A stretch of DNA of 64,000 nucleotides from Bacillota bacterium (GCA_023392075.1 JAEVZU010000180.1:14611-78610); one strand, 5' to 3'; shown: positions 26,921 through 36,471, numbered from the stretch's first letter. The notes: generated by a model not told the origin, from the sequence alone. Numbers and translations are program-made.

Positions 26921-27652
26921 ATGGGCTTATTTAGCAGACTTGGACAGATGTTCAGAGGATTTTTCGGATTATTTGTCGGAGGATTGGAAGAAAGAAATCC
27001 TGAAGCATTGTTTGAAGATATCAAAAATCAGATTGACAAGGCAAGACGTGAGGCAGAACACCAGATAATTGAGATCCAGACAAGTGCTGAAATGATAAAA
27101 ATAGAAATGAAAAATGCAGAAAGAAATCTCAACGCCATAAAGGCAAGAGTGGAATCTGCTTCCAGAACCGGCGACAAGGAGCTGCTTGTTGAACTGCTTG
27201 TTCAGGAAGAAGAATATCAGACAGTATTTGAAACTCATAAAGCAACCTATGAGAATGCAATGATTCAGGTTGAAAAAATACGTGAAGACTATAAGATATT
27301 TGAGTCTGAAATGAATGCCAAGCTTAACGAGCTTAAAACTCTTAAGTCGCAGGCTAAAATGGCAAATCTCAGGGAAAACATAAATTCTGTCAATGCACAA
27401 TATACCTCTAAAAACAGCCGTGTGGGCAGTGTAAACGACAACCTCGACAGAGCCCGTGAAATAGTCAATAAAAAGACTGCAAGAGCAAATGCCGTTGAAT
27501 CTCTTAATAATGATAATATTGATATGAAGCTGAAGAGACTTGATATGAATTCTGCCAGAGACAGGGCAAGAGCGAGAGCGGAAGCAATGCTTGGCGGAGA
27601 TAACGGCGGTTTCGAAGTGAAGGAAAAAACTGAGAACAAAGCTTCAAATTAA
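26921..27652 (+). CDS. pspA: PspA/IM30 family membrane-stress protein
   Basis: This 243-residue, almost wholly helical coiled-coil protein is a PspA homologue. The N-terminal MGLFSRLGQMFRGFFGLFVGG is the amphipathic helix that inserts into membranes. The hairpin of helices 1-2 and later helices follow with the characteristic N.NA....DP-like pattern relaxed (ERNPEALFEDIKNQIDKAR). PspA/Vipp1 proteins are structurally ESCRT-III relatives that polymerise on damaged membranes. AAGGAGGAAG gives a strong ribosome site. Neighbours are the AAA+ ATPase upstream and a membrane coiled-coil protein downstream. Confidence 0.93.
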   Translation: MGLFSRLGQMFRGFFGLFVGGLEERNPEALFEDIKNQIDKARREAEHQIIEIQTSAEMIKIEMKNAERNLNAIKARVESASRTGDKELLVELLVQEEEYQTVFETHKATYENAMIQVEKIREDYKIFESEMNAKLNELKTLKSQAKMANLRENINSVNAQYTSKNSRVGSVNDNLDRAREIVNKKTARANAVESLNNDNIDMKLKRLDMNSARDRARARAEAMLGGDNGGFEVKEKTENKASN

Positions 27653-27683
27653 TCAAACTTAAACCTGGGGAATGAATGTTAAA

Positions 27684-28175
27684 ATGGGAGCACTTATACG
27701 TAAAGCAAAAGAAGCTGATTTACCTGTAATTACAGAAATATACAATTGGGCGGTTGAAAATACAACTGCCTCATTTGATATTAACCCACAAACTGTCGAA
27801 CAGAGAGCTGTCTGGTTCTCACATTATAATCACAGGCATCCTTTGATTGTCTATGAACTGGATGGGTGTGTTGGAGGCTATGCCTGTCTGTCCGAATTCA
27901 GGGCTAAAGAGGGGTATAAGGACACTTGTGAATTGTCGGTATATATCCACCCTGATTATCAAAGAAAGGGTATAGGCAACGAATTGATGCGGTCGGTAAT
28001 TGAAATAGGCAGGGAAAAAGGTTTTCATGTAATTATTTCCTGCATCACTTCAGATAATGAGGTTAGTATAAAAATGCATGAAAAGTACGGTTTCGAGCTG
28101 TGCGGGCACTTAAAGGAATCGGGCTATAAATTTGGAAGATATTTGGATTGTCTATTTTATCAGTATCTGATGTAA
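27684..28175 (+). CDS. GNAT acetyltransferase, phosphinothricin-acetyltransferase family
   Basis: This GNAT protein of about 163 residues resembles Pat/MddA (YncA). It has a conserved N-terminus (IRKAKEADLPVITEIYNWAV), the acetyl-CoA-binding loop VYIHPDYQRKGIGNELM and the C-terminal KYGFELCGHLKESGYKFGR. Family members acetylate phosphinothricin-like or methionine-derivative substrates; the true substrate here is unknown. The ATG at 27684 lies 12 nt after GGGGA, while the alternative ATG at 27672 is too close. It lies 31 bp after pspA and is probably in the same transcript. Confidence 0.88.
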   Translation: MGALIRKAKEADLPVITEIYNWAVENTTASFDINPQTVEQRAVWFSHYNHRHPLIVYELDGCVGGYACLSEFRAKEGYKDTCELSVYIHPDYQRKGIGNELMRSVIEIGREKGFHVIISCITSDNEVSIKMHEKYGFELCGHLKESGYKFGRYLDCLFYQYLM

Positions 28176-28225
28176 CGGAGACTGATAGTTTTTTCATTAT
28201 TTTTGCTACACCGCCAAACGGTGAA

Positions 28226-29062
28226 ATGAGGAATGTTATGAACGGGAATTTATTTTATAGTGCAGTATTCAGATTTAGAAATATTACTACGTTGATTTTT
28301 TGGTGTGCACTTGTATTTTTGATCAGCAGTGCGCCCGATCTCCAGGGGACAAATATTAACGGTATTGACATTAATACGCTTGCCACCGGAGCATATGGTA
28401 CGGGAGCGCTGGTTTATGTTGCGCTGGTAATCCAAAGCATGTTTAGCAATAGCTTTAAGGAGGAAATGCAGCGAAAAGAGAAGAAAAGAGAAATAAACAG
28501 GCTGAACAGGGAATGTTCGAGATTATCGTCCCAGACAAGAAATTATGCTTCTCCTATTCAGAGACAGAAGCTCAGGAAAATAATGCAGGACAAGGATGAT
28601 ATATTCAACTCTTTAAAAAGAGGGGACGGCCACAGTTATCTCAAGGAAAAGATAGTAGAAAAGAGTCTTAATCTCGTTATATCCTATACCAGATTGATGA
28701 CAAATTATTCAATAAGAAGCAAGGAATTGTCTGAAATAAACATAAGCGACCTGATGAATAAAATCAATACAAACCGCAGGAAGCTCAGCTTTATGAAAGA
28801 TGACAGAACATATGATGATGTCAAAAGCATTATTGAAATGGACGAACAGGTAATTAACAGAGTCAAGGAAGAAAAAAATGAGCTTGAAAGAATTCATGCC
28901 AGACTGGATTATATTGAGAGTATGCTTAGTATGTTCAAGCACCAGATTGTTTCAAGCATTGAATCGGAAGAAATGGTTGAAAAATTAGAGACAGCGGTTA
29001 ATGAGGCTACGGCACTTGACAGTGTATTACAGGAAAGAAGGCGCAATCAGATCAGAATGTAA
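28226..29062 (+). CDS. Two-TM coiled-coil membrane protein, family not recognised
   Basis: I do not recognise this protein. From the ATG at 28226 it has about 278 residues. Two hydrophobic helices near the N-terminus (ITTLIFWCALVFLI and GALVYVALVIQSMF) are separated by a short polar loop. A long, highly charged helical region follows, probably a cytoplasmic coiled coil. The frame is open upstream into the acetyltransferase gene, and an ATG at 28238 is an alternative start. A CACCG/CGGTG hairpin lies just before the start. The position behind pspA suggests a membrane partner, but this is inference only. Confidence 0.6.
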   Translation: MRNVMNGNLFYSAVFRFRNITTLIFWCALVFLISSAPDLQGTNINGIDINTLATGAYGTGALVYVALVIQSMFSNSFKEEMQRKEKKREINRLNRECSRLSSQTRNYASPIQRQKLRKIMQDKDDIFNSLKRGDGHSYLKEKIVEKSLNLVISYTRLMTNYSIRSKELSEINISDLMNKINTNRRKLSFMKDDRTYDDVKSIIEMDEQVINRVKEEKNELERIHARLDYIESMLSMFKHQIVSSIESEEMVEKLETAVNEATALDSVLQERRRNQIRM

Positions 29063-29124
29063 TAACCGTATTATAAAGACATACTCACTTTGTATGAATC
29101 TACACAATCTGAGGGGGCTTATCC

Positions 29125-30702
29125 ATGGAAAGTACCACTATTTACTCTTCTCCTTTTATAGAAATAACCAAGCGTTGGGATGGTTTTTACCTGCAATCTT
29201 TTAAAAAGGGTTTGAATGTAGATGAATTCAATAAAATTATAAGCGCAAACCCTGAAATACAAATAAATAATTTTAATGTAATAAAAGAAGCTTTGGTCTT
29301 CGCTCCGCAACCGTCACGCAAGTTCGCTTTAACAAAAGAAAGAATAATCGTAGACGTTTCGGGTGATGGATTAAAAGCTTTTCTGACATTAAGCGTAAAC
29401 CGGGAGGAGCTTGAGAGTCCGGAATTAATAAAAGAAATCATAGCTAAATTGAATGAAAAGGGTGTCGTCTACGGAATAAAGAAGGAGGCCCTTTTAAATT
29501 TATATACGGGAAAAGCAATACTTATTGCCGAGGGCATGCTGCCGGAACACGGACGGGATTCCCGGAATACTTATTATCAGATGAAGGAAGTCAAGCCCGA
29601 AGTAAAAGAAGACGGTAATGTTGACCATTATGAGTTAAACTTGATAAATATGGTTCAAAAGGGAGACTGGCTTGGAGAAAAGATCCATGCAACTCCCTGC
29701 AAGGAGGGGAAAACGGTAAGGGGTACTCCTCTTAAGGCAATGCCGGGTAAGAATTATCCCCTGCTATATGATAAAAAAACTGTTAAGGAAGTAGTAGAAG
29801 AAAATAAATCGACGCTTTACTCATTACGGACAGGAGCTGTTTTCTTCGAGGGGGACAGAATAGGGGTATCAAATCACCTTGAAATAAAAGAGAATATTGG
29901 AGTTAAAACAGGCAATGTTGATTTTGACGGATACCTTACCGTAAAAGGAACTGTGGAAGATAATTACTCGGTAGCTTCAACAAAAGATATAGAAATACTG
30001 GGTGAGTATGGCGTGGGCAGCGTGAAGGAAATCAATAGTTCAGAAGGAAGTATATACATAAAAGGCGGGATAGCAGGAAAAGGAAAAACGACGATAAGAT
30101 GCAAAAAGAACCTGTATCTTAAGTTTGTAGCCGATGCTGAGATAATTTGCGATGGGAGCGTACATATAGGTTTTTACTGCCTGAATAGCAATATAACAGC
30201 CAAGGAAGTTATTTTGGATTCCATGAAGGGGCAAATAATGGGCGGGAATATCAATGCTCATATAAGGGTAATATCGGCAATTGTGGGTTCACCCAGTGAA
30301 AAAAGAACAAATATCAGCGTTAAAGGGTTTGACAGAAATGAGTACAAAAATATTCTGGACGGGCTTGAGGATAAAAGTGAGGTTATAAAATCAGAAATCA
30401 ACAAATACAAGCAGCAGCTATCAATATTTTCAAATCTTTATGACAATGGACAGGTACGTAAGGACCAGTATGACAGCATAAACGAAAAATACAATTCTTT
30501 CAAGTCAACACTCACCGAAATTGAAGAAAATAAGCGGAATATGATTAATTACTTAAAAGCCAAAGGTGAGGGTGAAATATCCATACTGAAAAAGGGCTTC
30601 CCAAATACAATGTTAGAAATAAGAAAAATCCAGAGAGAAATCCAGAAAGTTATATTGAGAGTGACGTATTATTACCATGAAGGAGAGATCAAAGAGCTGT
30701 AG
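29125..30702 (+). CDS. DUF342 / FapA-type polymer-forming protein
   Basis: This 525-residue protein has the FapA (DUF342) layout. An N-terminal region carries TPCKEGKTVRGTPLKAMPGK; a glycine-rich parallel beta-helix follows (VDFDGYLTVKGTVEDNYSV, GSIYIKGGIAGKGKTTIR), bactofilin-like. A C-terminal helical coiled coil lies at about 400-500. FapA-type proteins are annotated as flagellar assembly factors or scaffolds and their chemistry is not settled. No flagellar gene is nearby. GAGGGGG precedes the ATG. The triple-GAF protein follows after 45 bp. Confidence 0.8.
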   Translation: MESTTIYSSPFIEITKRWDGFYLQSFKKGLNVDEFNKIISANPEIQINNFNVIKEALVFAPQPSRKFALTKERIIVDVSGDGLKAFLTLSVNREELESPELIKEIIAKLNEKGVVYGIKKEALLNLYTGKAILIAEGMLPEHGRDSRNTYYQMKEVKPEVKEDGNVDHYELNLINMVQKGDWLGEKIHATPCKEGKTVRGTPLKAMPGKNYPLLYDKKTVKEVVEENKSTLYSLRTGAVFFEGDRIGVSNHLEIKENIGVKTGNVDFDGYLTVKGTVEDNYSVASTKDIEILGEYGVGSVKEINSSEGSIYIKGGIAGKGKTTIRCKKNLYLKFVADAEIICDGSVHIGFYCLNSNITAKEVILDSMKGQIMGGNINAHIRVISAIVGSPSEKRTNISVKGFDRNEYKNILDGLEDKSEVIKSEINKYKQQLSIFSNLYDNGQVRKDQYDSINEKYNSFKSTLTEIEENKRNMINYLKAKGEGEISILKKGFPNTMLEIRKIQREIQKVILRVTYYYHEGEIKEL

Positions 30703-30747
30703 AAGAAGCAATTTTCAACAATAACGGATAACAGGGAGGTAAGCCAT

Positions 30748-32676
30748 ATGATGTACCAATCAATACTGCAACGTATAGAAGACGAAAAAAAAGATGAGAT
30801 AATTTCCGCAAAATTATACAGATATACGGGTTTAGTCCAGGCAATAGACTATTTTTCACAGAAGCTGGTTTTTGAACAAATAATAGATGCTGCATTTGAT
30901 TTTATAAATGAACTGCTTTTAGTTGACAATTCGGCCATATATGTTTATGAAAACGATGGGTATTATGTAAAAAAGGTTAAGGGTGTTACAAAGAAATTCG
31001 TGAAAATCCCCATGACTACGGAACTTGAAAATCTGGCAACCTTCAATGGCAATATTTTATATGAACGTGAGAAAATAATTAAATTCTTTGATCCGGAAAT
31101 TATTGATAATCTGGCGGTGAATGCCGCTGTTCCCCTAATCATCGAAGGAAATTTATATGGTTTTATATTGTTCTATAACAAGAGCATAGGAGAAGATGAT
31201 TTCATAATATCTGAAGCATTGATGAGGCTTATCAATAATGCTTTGGAGAATTTCAACAGATATGAAAAACTGGCAAAAGTAAATTCTGAACTCGATGAAA
31301 AGATTTTTAATCTTTTTGCCATAAACCAATCCTCAAAAATACTTTTAAGTGAGCTTCGCATGGATGTTCTTTACAGCATTTCGGTAGATGTCTTTTCCGA
31401 ACTCACCCGCAGTAAGATAACCGGCTTTGTCCTTTTTGACGAAAAGTCTGAAAAGTTTGTTTTGAGGTCCTATAAGGATGTTTTTTATAAAATAAAGAAC
31501 GCTCAGGTAACCCTGGAGCTCAACAAAAGTGCTAACATTGATCAAAACAAGGTCATAATAGACCTGGAAAAGAAAGAAGACCGTGATTATATAGAGAGCC
31601 TGTTTGAAGATGCAGCTGCCCAGTTGGAGCAGCTGCAGGCAAAATATACAGTATTGATTTTAAAGCAGACCCAGCTGCTCGGGTTGGTTACCTTAAGCGA
31701 AACTGTTACAGGCGGTGAATATAGTTCAGGGATATTTGAGCTGATAGAAAGTCTTGCTTCATCAACCTATACCGCATTAAGCAATGCAATGCATTTCGGG
31801 CTTGTAAACGAACAAAAGGCGCTGATTCAAAAAAAGCTGGACAAGCTTATATCTTTAAACAGTTTAACCAAGAACATAAGCAGTTCCATCAGAATCGACA
31901 CGTTGCTGGAAACCTGTACTAAAACGCTTCAGATATCCTTTAATACTACAAAAGGAGTTTTTTGCCTCTACAAGAAGGAAAAAAACGAATTTGAAATAGC
32001 AAGTACCATTAATCTTGATAGCTGCAGCAAAAAGGTCATTACTCCAAATCGGAACTGGAGAAGGGTATTTGAGGGAGACACCGTTTTTGCCATGGGACAG
32101 CATAACATTTCAGATTATGTTGGCGAAGATATGGCTGCGGAAATCGGCGAGGCACAGGGGGTATTGCTCATACCTGTCTATGTGGATATGATGGACATTG
32201 AAATACTTGGGCTTATGGCTGTCTTTAAATACGACGATATTCAGCTGGACAATGAAGAGAATATGCTTATCCTTGAAACAATAGCCGGAAGTATTGCACC
32301 TGTTTTGAACAACCTTCTCATAATGCAGCTGCAGCAGAGATTCATGCTGCCTAACTATATTGAGATATTTAAAAACGATTTAAAAAAAGAAGTGAAACAG
32401 GCAATTGAATACAAGCTGGCTTTAACGGTTGTTCAAATAGTTGATGAAGAAGGTTCATTGTTTAAAAACAGTGAAGTTATTGATAATTTAAAGGATAGCT
32501 TCAAGAACGTTTATCCATTTTCCTCAAATAATATATTTGTTATTGAAAATATAAATGGCAAGGAACTCGAAGATAGAATAAAAAAATGTACAAACGGCAA
32601 AGAACTTTTTATAAGGGAAATGAAACTGGGAACGGATTTCAAAAGTTTTGCGGAGTTCTTTGATTTATACAGATAA
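30748..32676 (+). CDS. Multi-GAF-domain sensory protein without recognised output domain
   Basis: This 642-residue soluble protein appears to have three GAF-like domains (roughly 25-165, 190-350 and 365-520) linked by helices. The last 120 residues show an alternating strand-helix pattern (LALTVVQIVDEEG, SSNNIFVIENING) that could be a degenerate GGDEF-like fold, but no GGDEF, kinase or DNA-binding motif is present. GGGAGGT precedes the first ATG by 7 nt. It lies 45 bp after the DUF342 gene and is probably co-transcribed. Ligand and output are unknown. Confidence 0.7.
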   Translation: MMYQSILQRIEDEKKDEIISAKLYRYTGLVQAIDYFSQKLVFEQIIDAAFDFINELLLVDNSAIYVYENDGYYVKKVKGVTKKFVKIPMTTELENLATFNGNILYEREKIIKFFDPEIIDNLAVNAAVPLIIEGNLYGFILFYNKSIGEDDFIISEALMRLINNALENFNRYEKLAKVNSELDEKIFNLFAINQSSKILLSELRMDVLYSISVDVFSELTRSKITGFVLFDEKSEKFVLRSYKDVFYKIKNAQVTLELNKSANIDQNKVIIDLEKKEDRDYIESLFEDAAAQLEQLQAKYTVLILKQTQLLGLVTLSETVTGGEYSSGIFELIESLASSTYTALSNAMHFGLVNEQKALIQKKLDKLISLNSLTKNISSSIRIDTLLETCTKTLQISFNTTKGVFCLYKKEKNEFEIASTINLDSCSKKVITPNRNWRRVFEGDTVFAMGQHNISDYVGEDMAAEIGEAQGVLLIPVYVDMMDIEILGLMAVFKYDDIQLDNEENMLILETIAGSIAPVLNNLLIMQLQQRFMLPNYIEIFKNDLKKEVKQAIEYKLALTVVQIVDEEGSLFKNSEVIDNLKDSFKNVYPFSSNNIFVIENINGKELEDRIKKCTNGKELFIREMKLGTDFKSFAEFFDLYR

Positions 32677-32715
32677 TGTGGCTCAAAGCCATATAACATG
32701 GCTTGGGAGGTTAAT

Positions 32716-33105
32716 ATGGAATTACTTATAGGCACGGACATAATTGAAATTGAAAGAATTAAGGATTCATTGGACAACAGAATAAAAGAAAGATTCTCAG
32801 CACGGGTTTTTACACCGGATGAGATTAAATACTGCGAAAGCAAGGGTGTTTCCAAATATCAAAGCTATGCGGCCAGGTTTGCGGGGAAGGAGGCCGTATC
32901 AAAGGCATTTGGAACAGGGATAGGAGAAAATGCACTTTTTAATGAAATAGAAATACTTAATGATAAAAACGGAAAGCCTTTTGTTATACTTCACGGAAGG
33001 GCAAAAAAATTCTATGAAGGCCTTGGAGCTTCGGGCATTTCAATCTCCCTTTCCCATTGCAGTGAATATGCGGTTGCCTATGCAGCAATAACTATAAATA
33101 AATAA
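32716..33105 (+). CDS. acpS: Holo-[acyl-carrier-protein] synthase
   Basis: This 129-residue AcpS-type phosphopantetheinyl transferase charges acyl carrier protein with 4'-phosphopantetheine from CoA. The Mg-binding motif GTDIIEIERI near the N-terminus and the second motif FAGKEAVSKAFGTGIG are intact, as is the late SLSHCSEYAVA. GGGAGG at 32705-32710 selects the ATG at 32716 over the in-frame ATG at 32698. Length is typical. Confidence 0.95.
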   Translation: MELLIGTDIIEIERIKDSLDNRIKERFSARVFTPDEIKYCESKGVSKYQSYAARFAGKEAVSKAFGTGIGENALFNEIEILNDKNGKPFVILHGRAKKFYEGLGASGISISLSHCSEYAVAYAAITINK

Positions 33106-33123
33106 GGTTTGAGGTGGTTTCAC

Positions 33124-34281
33124 GTGAAACAAGTATCTTTCCTGCATACGGCGGATCTTCACCTTGATGCGCCCTTTTCCTCTCTTGGTGATGAAGTTAA
33201 AGCCGGCAGAAGAAGAAATGAACTTGAAGGCTGTCTGGGCAGAATTACGCAAAGGGTTCAGGAGGCCGGCATAAATATTCTGATAATAAGCGGAGACTTA
33301 TTTGAAGATAAATATGTTAAGGGTTCCACCATACTTAAAGTTAAAAATTTATTTACTGAAATATATAACACCGAAATTATCATTACGCCGGGCAATCACG
33401 ACCCCCTTTCAGAGAAGTCCTTCTACAGATCAACTGCTTGGGGCGGCAATGTACATGTTTTGGAGGACCCAAAACAGGTACTTTATTTGGAAAAGTATAA
33501 CACCTGTGTGTATAATCTGGGTGTTAAAAATAATGTAAAAATGGATATAGGACAAATTTCCGGCATGGAGATTGCGAAGGATAGGTTCAATATTCTGTTA
33601 TTTCACGGTACAGTAGATATTCCTTTTGAAGAGGATAACTATAATTCCATAACGTCAAAGGAATTATTTTCGCTTAATATGGACTATATTGCCCTGGGTC
33701 ACATGCACTGTTACTGCGAGTACAAAAATGGAAGCACGGTAATGATAAATCCCGGAAGTCCTGAACCTTTAGGCTTTGATGAGGAAGGGGAGCATGGATA
33801 TGTACAGGGCCTTTTAAGCATGTCGGAGGACTATACAAAGCAGCATGATATACGGTTGATCCGGGATGCTGCAAGGCACTATCATAACATTGATGTAAAC
33901 ATCAGCGATTGCTATGGTGATTCCGAGGCCATTGAAAAAATCTGTCCGGTTGGACAAGCGGAGAGTACGGACCAATTTGGCTTTAAGGATACTGATTTGT
34001 ACAGGATAACGCTTACAGGATTTATCAGCAGAAAATATTCGCCGGACCTTGGGTACATTGCAGAGATTCTAAGCGGCAGGTGCTTTTATATTAACTTGAG
34101 AAACCAGACCCTGGCCAAGTTTGAGTATGAGTACTATCTGGAGGATCCGGGTATAAAGGGAGAGTTTGTCCGAAGAATTCTTGACCGGCAGGAAGGGGAA
34201 ATTTCGCAGGAAAAGCTGGATACTTTATTTCTGGCAATGCAGTACGGGCTGCAGGCATTGGAAAACGAAAGGGTCGACTAA
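33124..34281 (+). CDS. SbcD/YhaO-type metallophosphoesterase (DNA repair exonuclease)
   Basis: This 385-residue calcineurin-like phosphoesterase carries the Mre11/SbcD metal motifs: HTADLHLDAPF, SGDLFED, TPGNHDP, FHGTVD and GHMH. These nucleases process DNA ends with a RecN/SbcC-like ATPase. The start is GTG at 33124, 6 nt after GAGGTGG; the longer TTG reading has no site. The stop overlaps the ATG of the next gene by one base (TAATG), so the two are coupled, as for Bacillus yhaO-yhaN. Confidence 0.88.
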   Translation: MKQVSFLHTADLHLDAPFSSLGDEVKAGRRRNELEGCLGRITQRVQEAGINILIISGDLFEDKYVKGSTILKVKNLFTEIYNTEIIITPGNHDPLSEKSFYRSTAWGGNVHVLEDPKQVLYLEKYNTCVYNLGVKNNVKMDIGQISGMEIAKDRFNILLFHGTVDIPFEEDNYNSITSKELFSLNMDYIALGHMHCYCEYKNGSTVMINPGSPEPLGFDEEGEHGYVQGLLSMSEDYTKQHDIRLIRDAARHYHNIDVNISDCYGDSEAIEKICPVGQAESTDQFGFKDTDLYRITLTGFISRKYSPDLGYIAEILSGRCFYINLRNQTLAKFEYEYYLEDPGIKGEFVRRILDRQEGEISQEKLDTLFLAMQYGLQALENERVD

Positions 34282-36416
34282 TGAAAATCAGTAAACTTTA
34301 CATACGCGGATTCGGTAAACTGGAAGATTATGAGCTTGACCTGTCAAAAAGTTTAAACGTTATTTATGGTCCTAATGAAAGCGGTAAATCAACAATTATG
34401 GCTTTCATCAAAGCCGTTCTGTTCGGTCTGAAGGGCGGCAGAGCCGACAAGGAGGGAACAGCGGCCGAAGTCAGGAGATACAGGCCCTGGAACAATCCCC
34501 GGTATGGGGGATATATTAATTTTGAAATGGATACACCGGCTGCATATAGGTTGGACAGGGATTTTGATAAAAACATCGTAAAACTTTATGATCAGGATTT
34601 CAATGATATTACAGGTCTTTTTTCAGTAACAAGGGACGGTAAAGGGATTGCGGAGAGGCTGCTGGGTGTAAACGAGGGTTTGTTTGAAAGAACGGTTTAT
34701 ATCAGGCAATTGGGAACAAAAATCGATACGGCATCGTCAAAAGAACTTATTGACAGGATATCAAATATCTGTCAAAGCGGTTATGAAGATATATCATATA
34801 AAAAGGCGCATACAGCTCTCAAGGAGGCGCTGAAGTCCCAGGTCGGCACGGAAAGGAGCTTTACCCGTCCGCTGGATGTAATAAACAGACGGTTAAGTGA
34901 ACTCTGGCTGGTACAAAAAAAGCTCAATGAGGAAGAGGAAAGCCAGGCGGCTGCGAAAAGTGAATTGATGCGGGTGGACTCGGAAATTGCCGCCCTTGAG
35001 GACAGAGAAAAACTATTTATATCGGCGTTTGAATTTCTGGATACCAGGGAAAAACTTGAGCTGCAGAAGAGAAATGCAGAAGAAATAAAGTTTTTGAATA
35101 CCGGGACAGAACTTTTGCGGGAAAATATAACCAAACTTGCCGGAGACACAGAAGTGCTGGAACAGGAAACCGTGAAAGCAACCCATGAGGAGAGCAAGCT
35201 GGAGGAGGAATTAAACAGGCTGGACCGGACTGCTGCCGGGGAGGATTTTAATACTCTGGAGAAACAGGTAAAGGTTCTGGCTATATTTGGAGTTATTACA
35301 TTGGCGGCATCAATAGTTTGCGCTCTGGGAACTTTCATATTTGAACTGTTTCCGTTGTATTTTGGGGTAATACCTTTTCTGGCCTTTATTATTACCGGAG
35401 TCTTCAGGGCGATTAAAGGAAAATCGGTTAAGAAGCTGGAGAGCGCCCGGCAGGAGTTGACCGGCAGGGAGGAAATGCTTCAAGGGCAGCTTGAAAATAT
35501 CAAAAAAGTTAAATCCATTGCATTAAGTCAACTGAAAGGTCTCTCTGAACGCCTGGAAAATGAAAAATTGCAGTATGAACAGCAGCTTAAAAGGTTGGAG
35601 AGTATTAAACTGCTCTTCAGTCAGCAGGATATGGAACGATTGGAAAGTAGAGTAGACACATTGTCAATGGAAATGCTCCGGCTGCTGGAGACTTTGAACA
35701 TGAACGGGACTTTGCCCGGGAGTGAGGCCATTCTGGCTGAAAGTATACTGGAGAATCCTGCTGAGAGTATGAATGAGGAATTGAACAGGGTACAGCAGTT
35801 TTGTACCGGGCAGCTTCAGCAAAAAAGGATTGAAAAGGCGGCGCTTGAGCTTCAAATAAAAATGTTGGCAAGTACCACAGACTCCGAAGCCGTCGAGCAG
35901 GAAATTTACAGGCTGACACAACAGAAAAAGTCATTGGAGCAAAGAGGTGAAGCTCTGCAGATAGCAATGACAACACTGGAAGAGGCGGCTCGTGAGGTGC
36001 AGAAAAAATTCCTCCCGATAATGAATAAGGTGTTTAGCAGTACATTCTCAGATTTAACCTCTCATAAATATTCTGAGACAAAAGCCGGAGACAACCTGAA
36101 TATAATGCTGAACGATCCGGGAAGTGAAATGGTGGTGCCTGTCTCAGCCTTAAGCAACGGTACGGTTGATCAGCTTTACCTTGCGCTGAGAGTTGCAATA
36201 TCTGAAACCGTATTAAAAAATAATGAAGGGCTTCCTTTAATCCTGGATGAACCCTTTGCACAGTATGATGACATCAGAACAGAAAATGCATTGAAGCTTA
36301 TAAATGAACTGGGCGGAAAACAGCAGGTTTTGATATTTACCTGCAAGCAGCGGGAAGTTGAAATGATAAGTGAATTGAGCAAGGGAAATACATGTAAAAT
36401 CTGTTCATTGACATAA
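34281..36416 (+). CDS. SbcC/YhaN-type AAA ATPase, nuclease partner
   Basis: This 711-residue ATPase has N-terminal Walker A (YGPNESGKSTIMAFIKAVLFG), a central region of coiled coil, and a C-terminal signature/Walker B part (SNGTVDQLYLALRVAISE, PLILDEPFAQYDD). A hydrophobic pair of helices lies at about 333-375 (ITLAASIVCALGTFIFELFPLYFGVIPFLAF), inside the coiled coil, as seen in YhaN-like rather than SbcC proteins; it suggests membrane contact. It is shorter than Bacillus YhaN (about 960). It presumably works with the upstream nuclease. Confidence 0.85.
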   Translation: MKISKLYIRGFGKLEDYELDLSKSLNVIYGPNESGKSTIMAFIKAVLFGLKGGRADKEGTAAEVRRYRPWNNPRYGGYINFEMDTPAAYRLDRDFDKNIVKLYDQDFNDITGLFSVTRDGKGIAERLLGVNEGLFERTVYIRQLGTKIDTASSKELIDRISNICQSGYEDISYKKAHTALKEALKSQVGTERSFTRPLDVINRRLSELWLVQKKLNEEEESQAAAKSELMRVDSEIAALEDREKLFISAFEFLDTREKLELQKRNAEEIKFLNTGTELLRENITKLAGDTEVLEQETVKATHEESKLEEELNRLDRTAAGEDFNTLEKQVKVLAIFGVITLAASIVCALGTFIFELFPLYFGVIPFLAFIITGVFRAIKGKSVKKLESARQELTGREEMLQGQLENIKKVKSIALSQLKGLSERLENEKLQYEQQLKRLESIKLLFSQQDMERLESRVDTLSMEMLRLLETLNMNGTLPGSEAILAESILENPAESMNEELNRVQQFCTGQLQQKRIEKAALELQIKMLASTTDSEAVEQEIYRLTQQKKSLEQRGEALQIAMTTLEEAAREVQKKFLPIMNKVFSSTFSDLTSHKYSETKAGDNLNIMLNDPGSEMVVPVSALSNGTVDQLYLALRVAISETVLKNNEGLPLILDEPFAQYDDIRTENALKLINELGGKQQVLIFTCKQREVEMISELSKGNTCKICSLT

Positions 36417-36471
36417 CGTCAAAATCTAAATATAGTAAGACTATTAAAATGTATTCTTATGAGGCAATATG

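Noticed and set aside
30748..32676. Diguanylate cyclase call for the GAF protein
   Set aside because: No GGDEF or similar catalytic motif; only a general strand-helix pattern suggests the fold.
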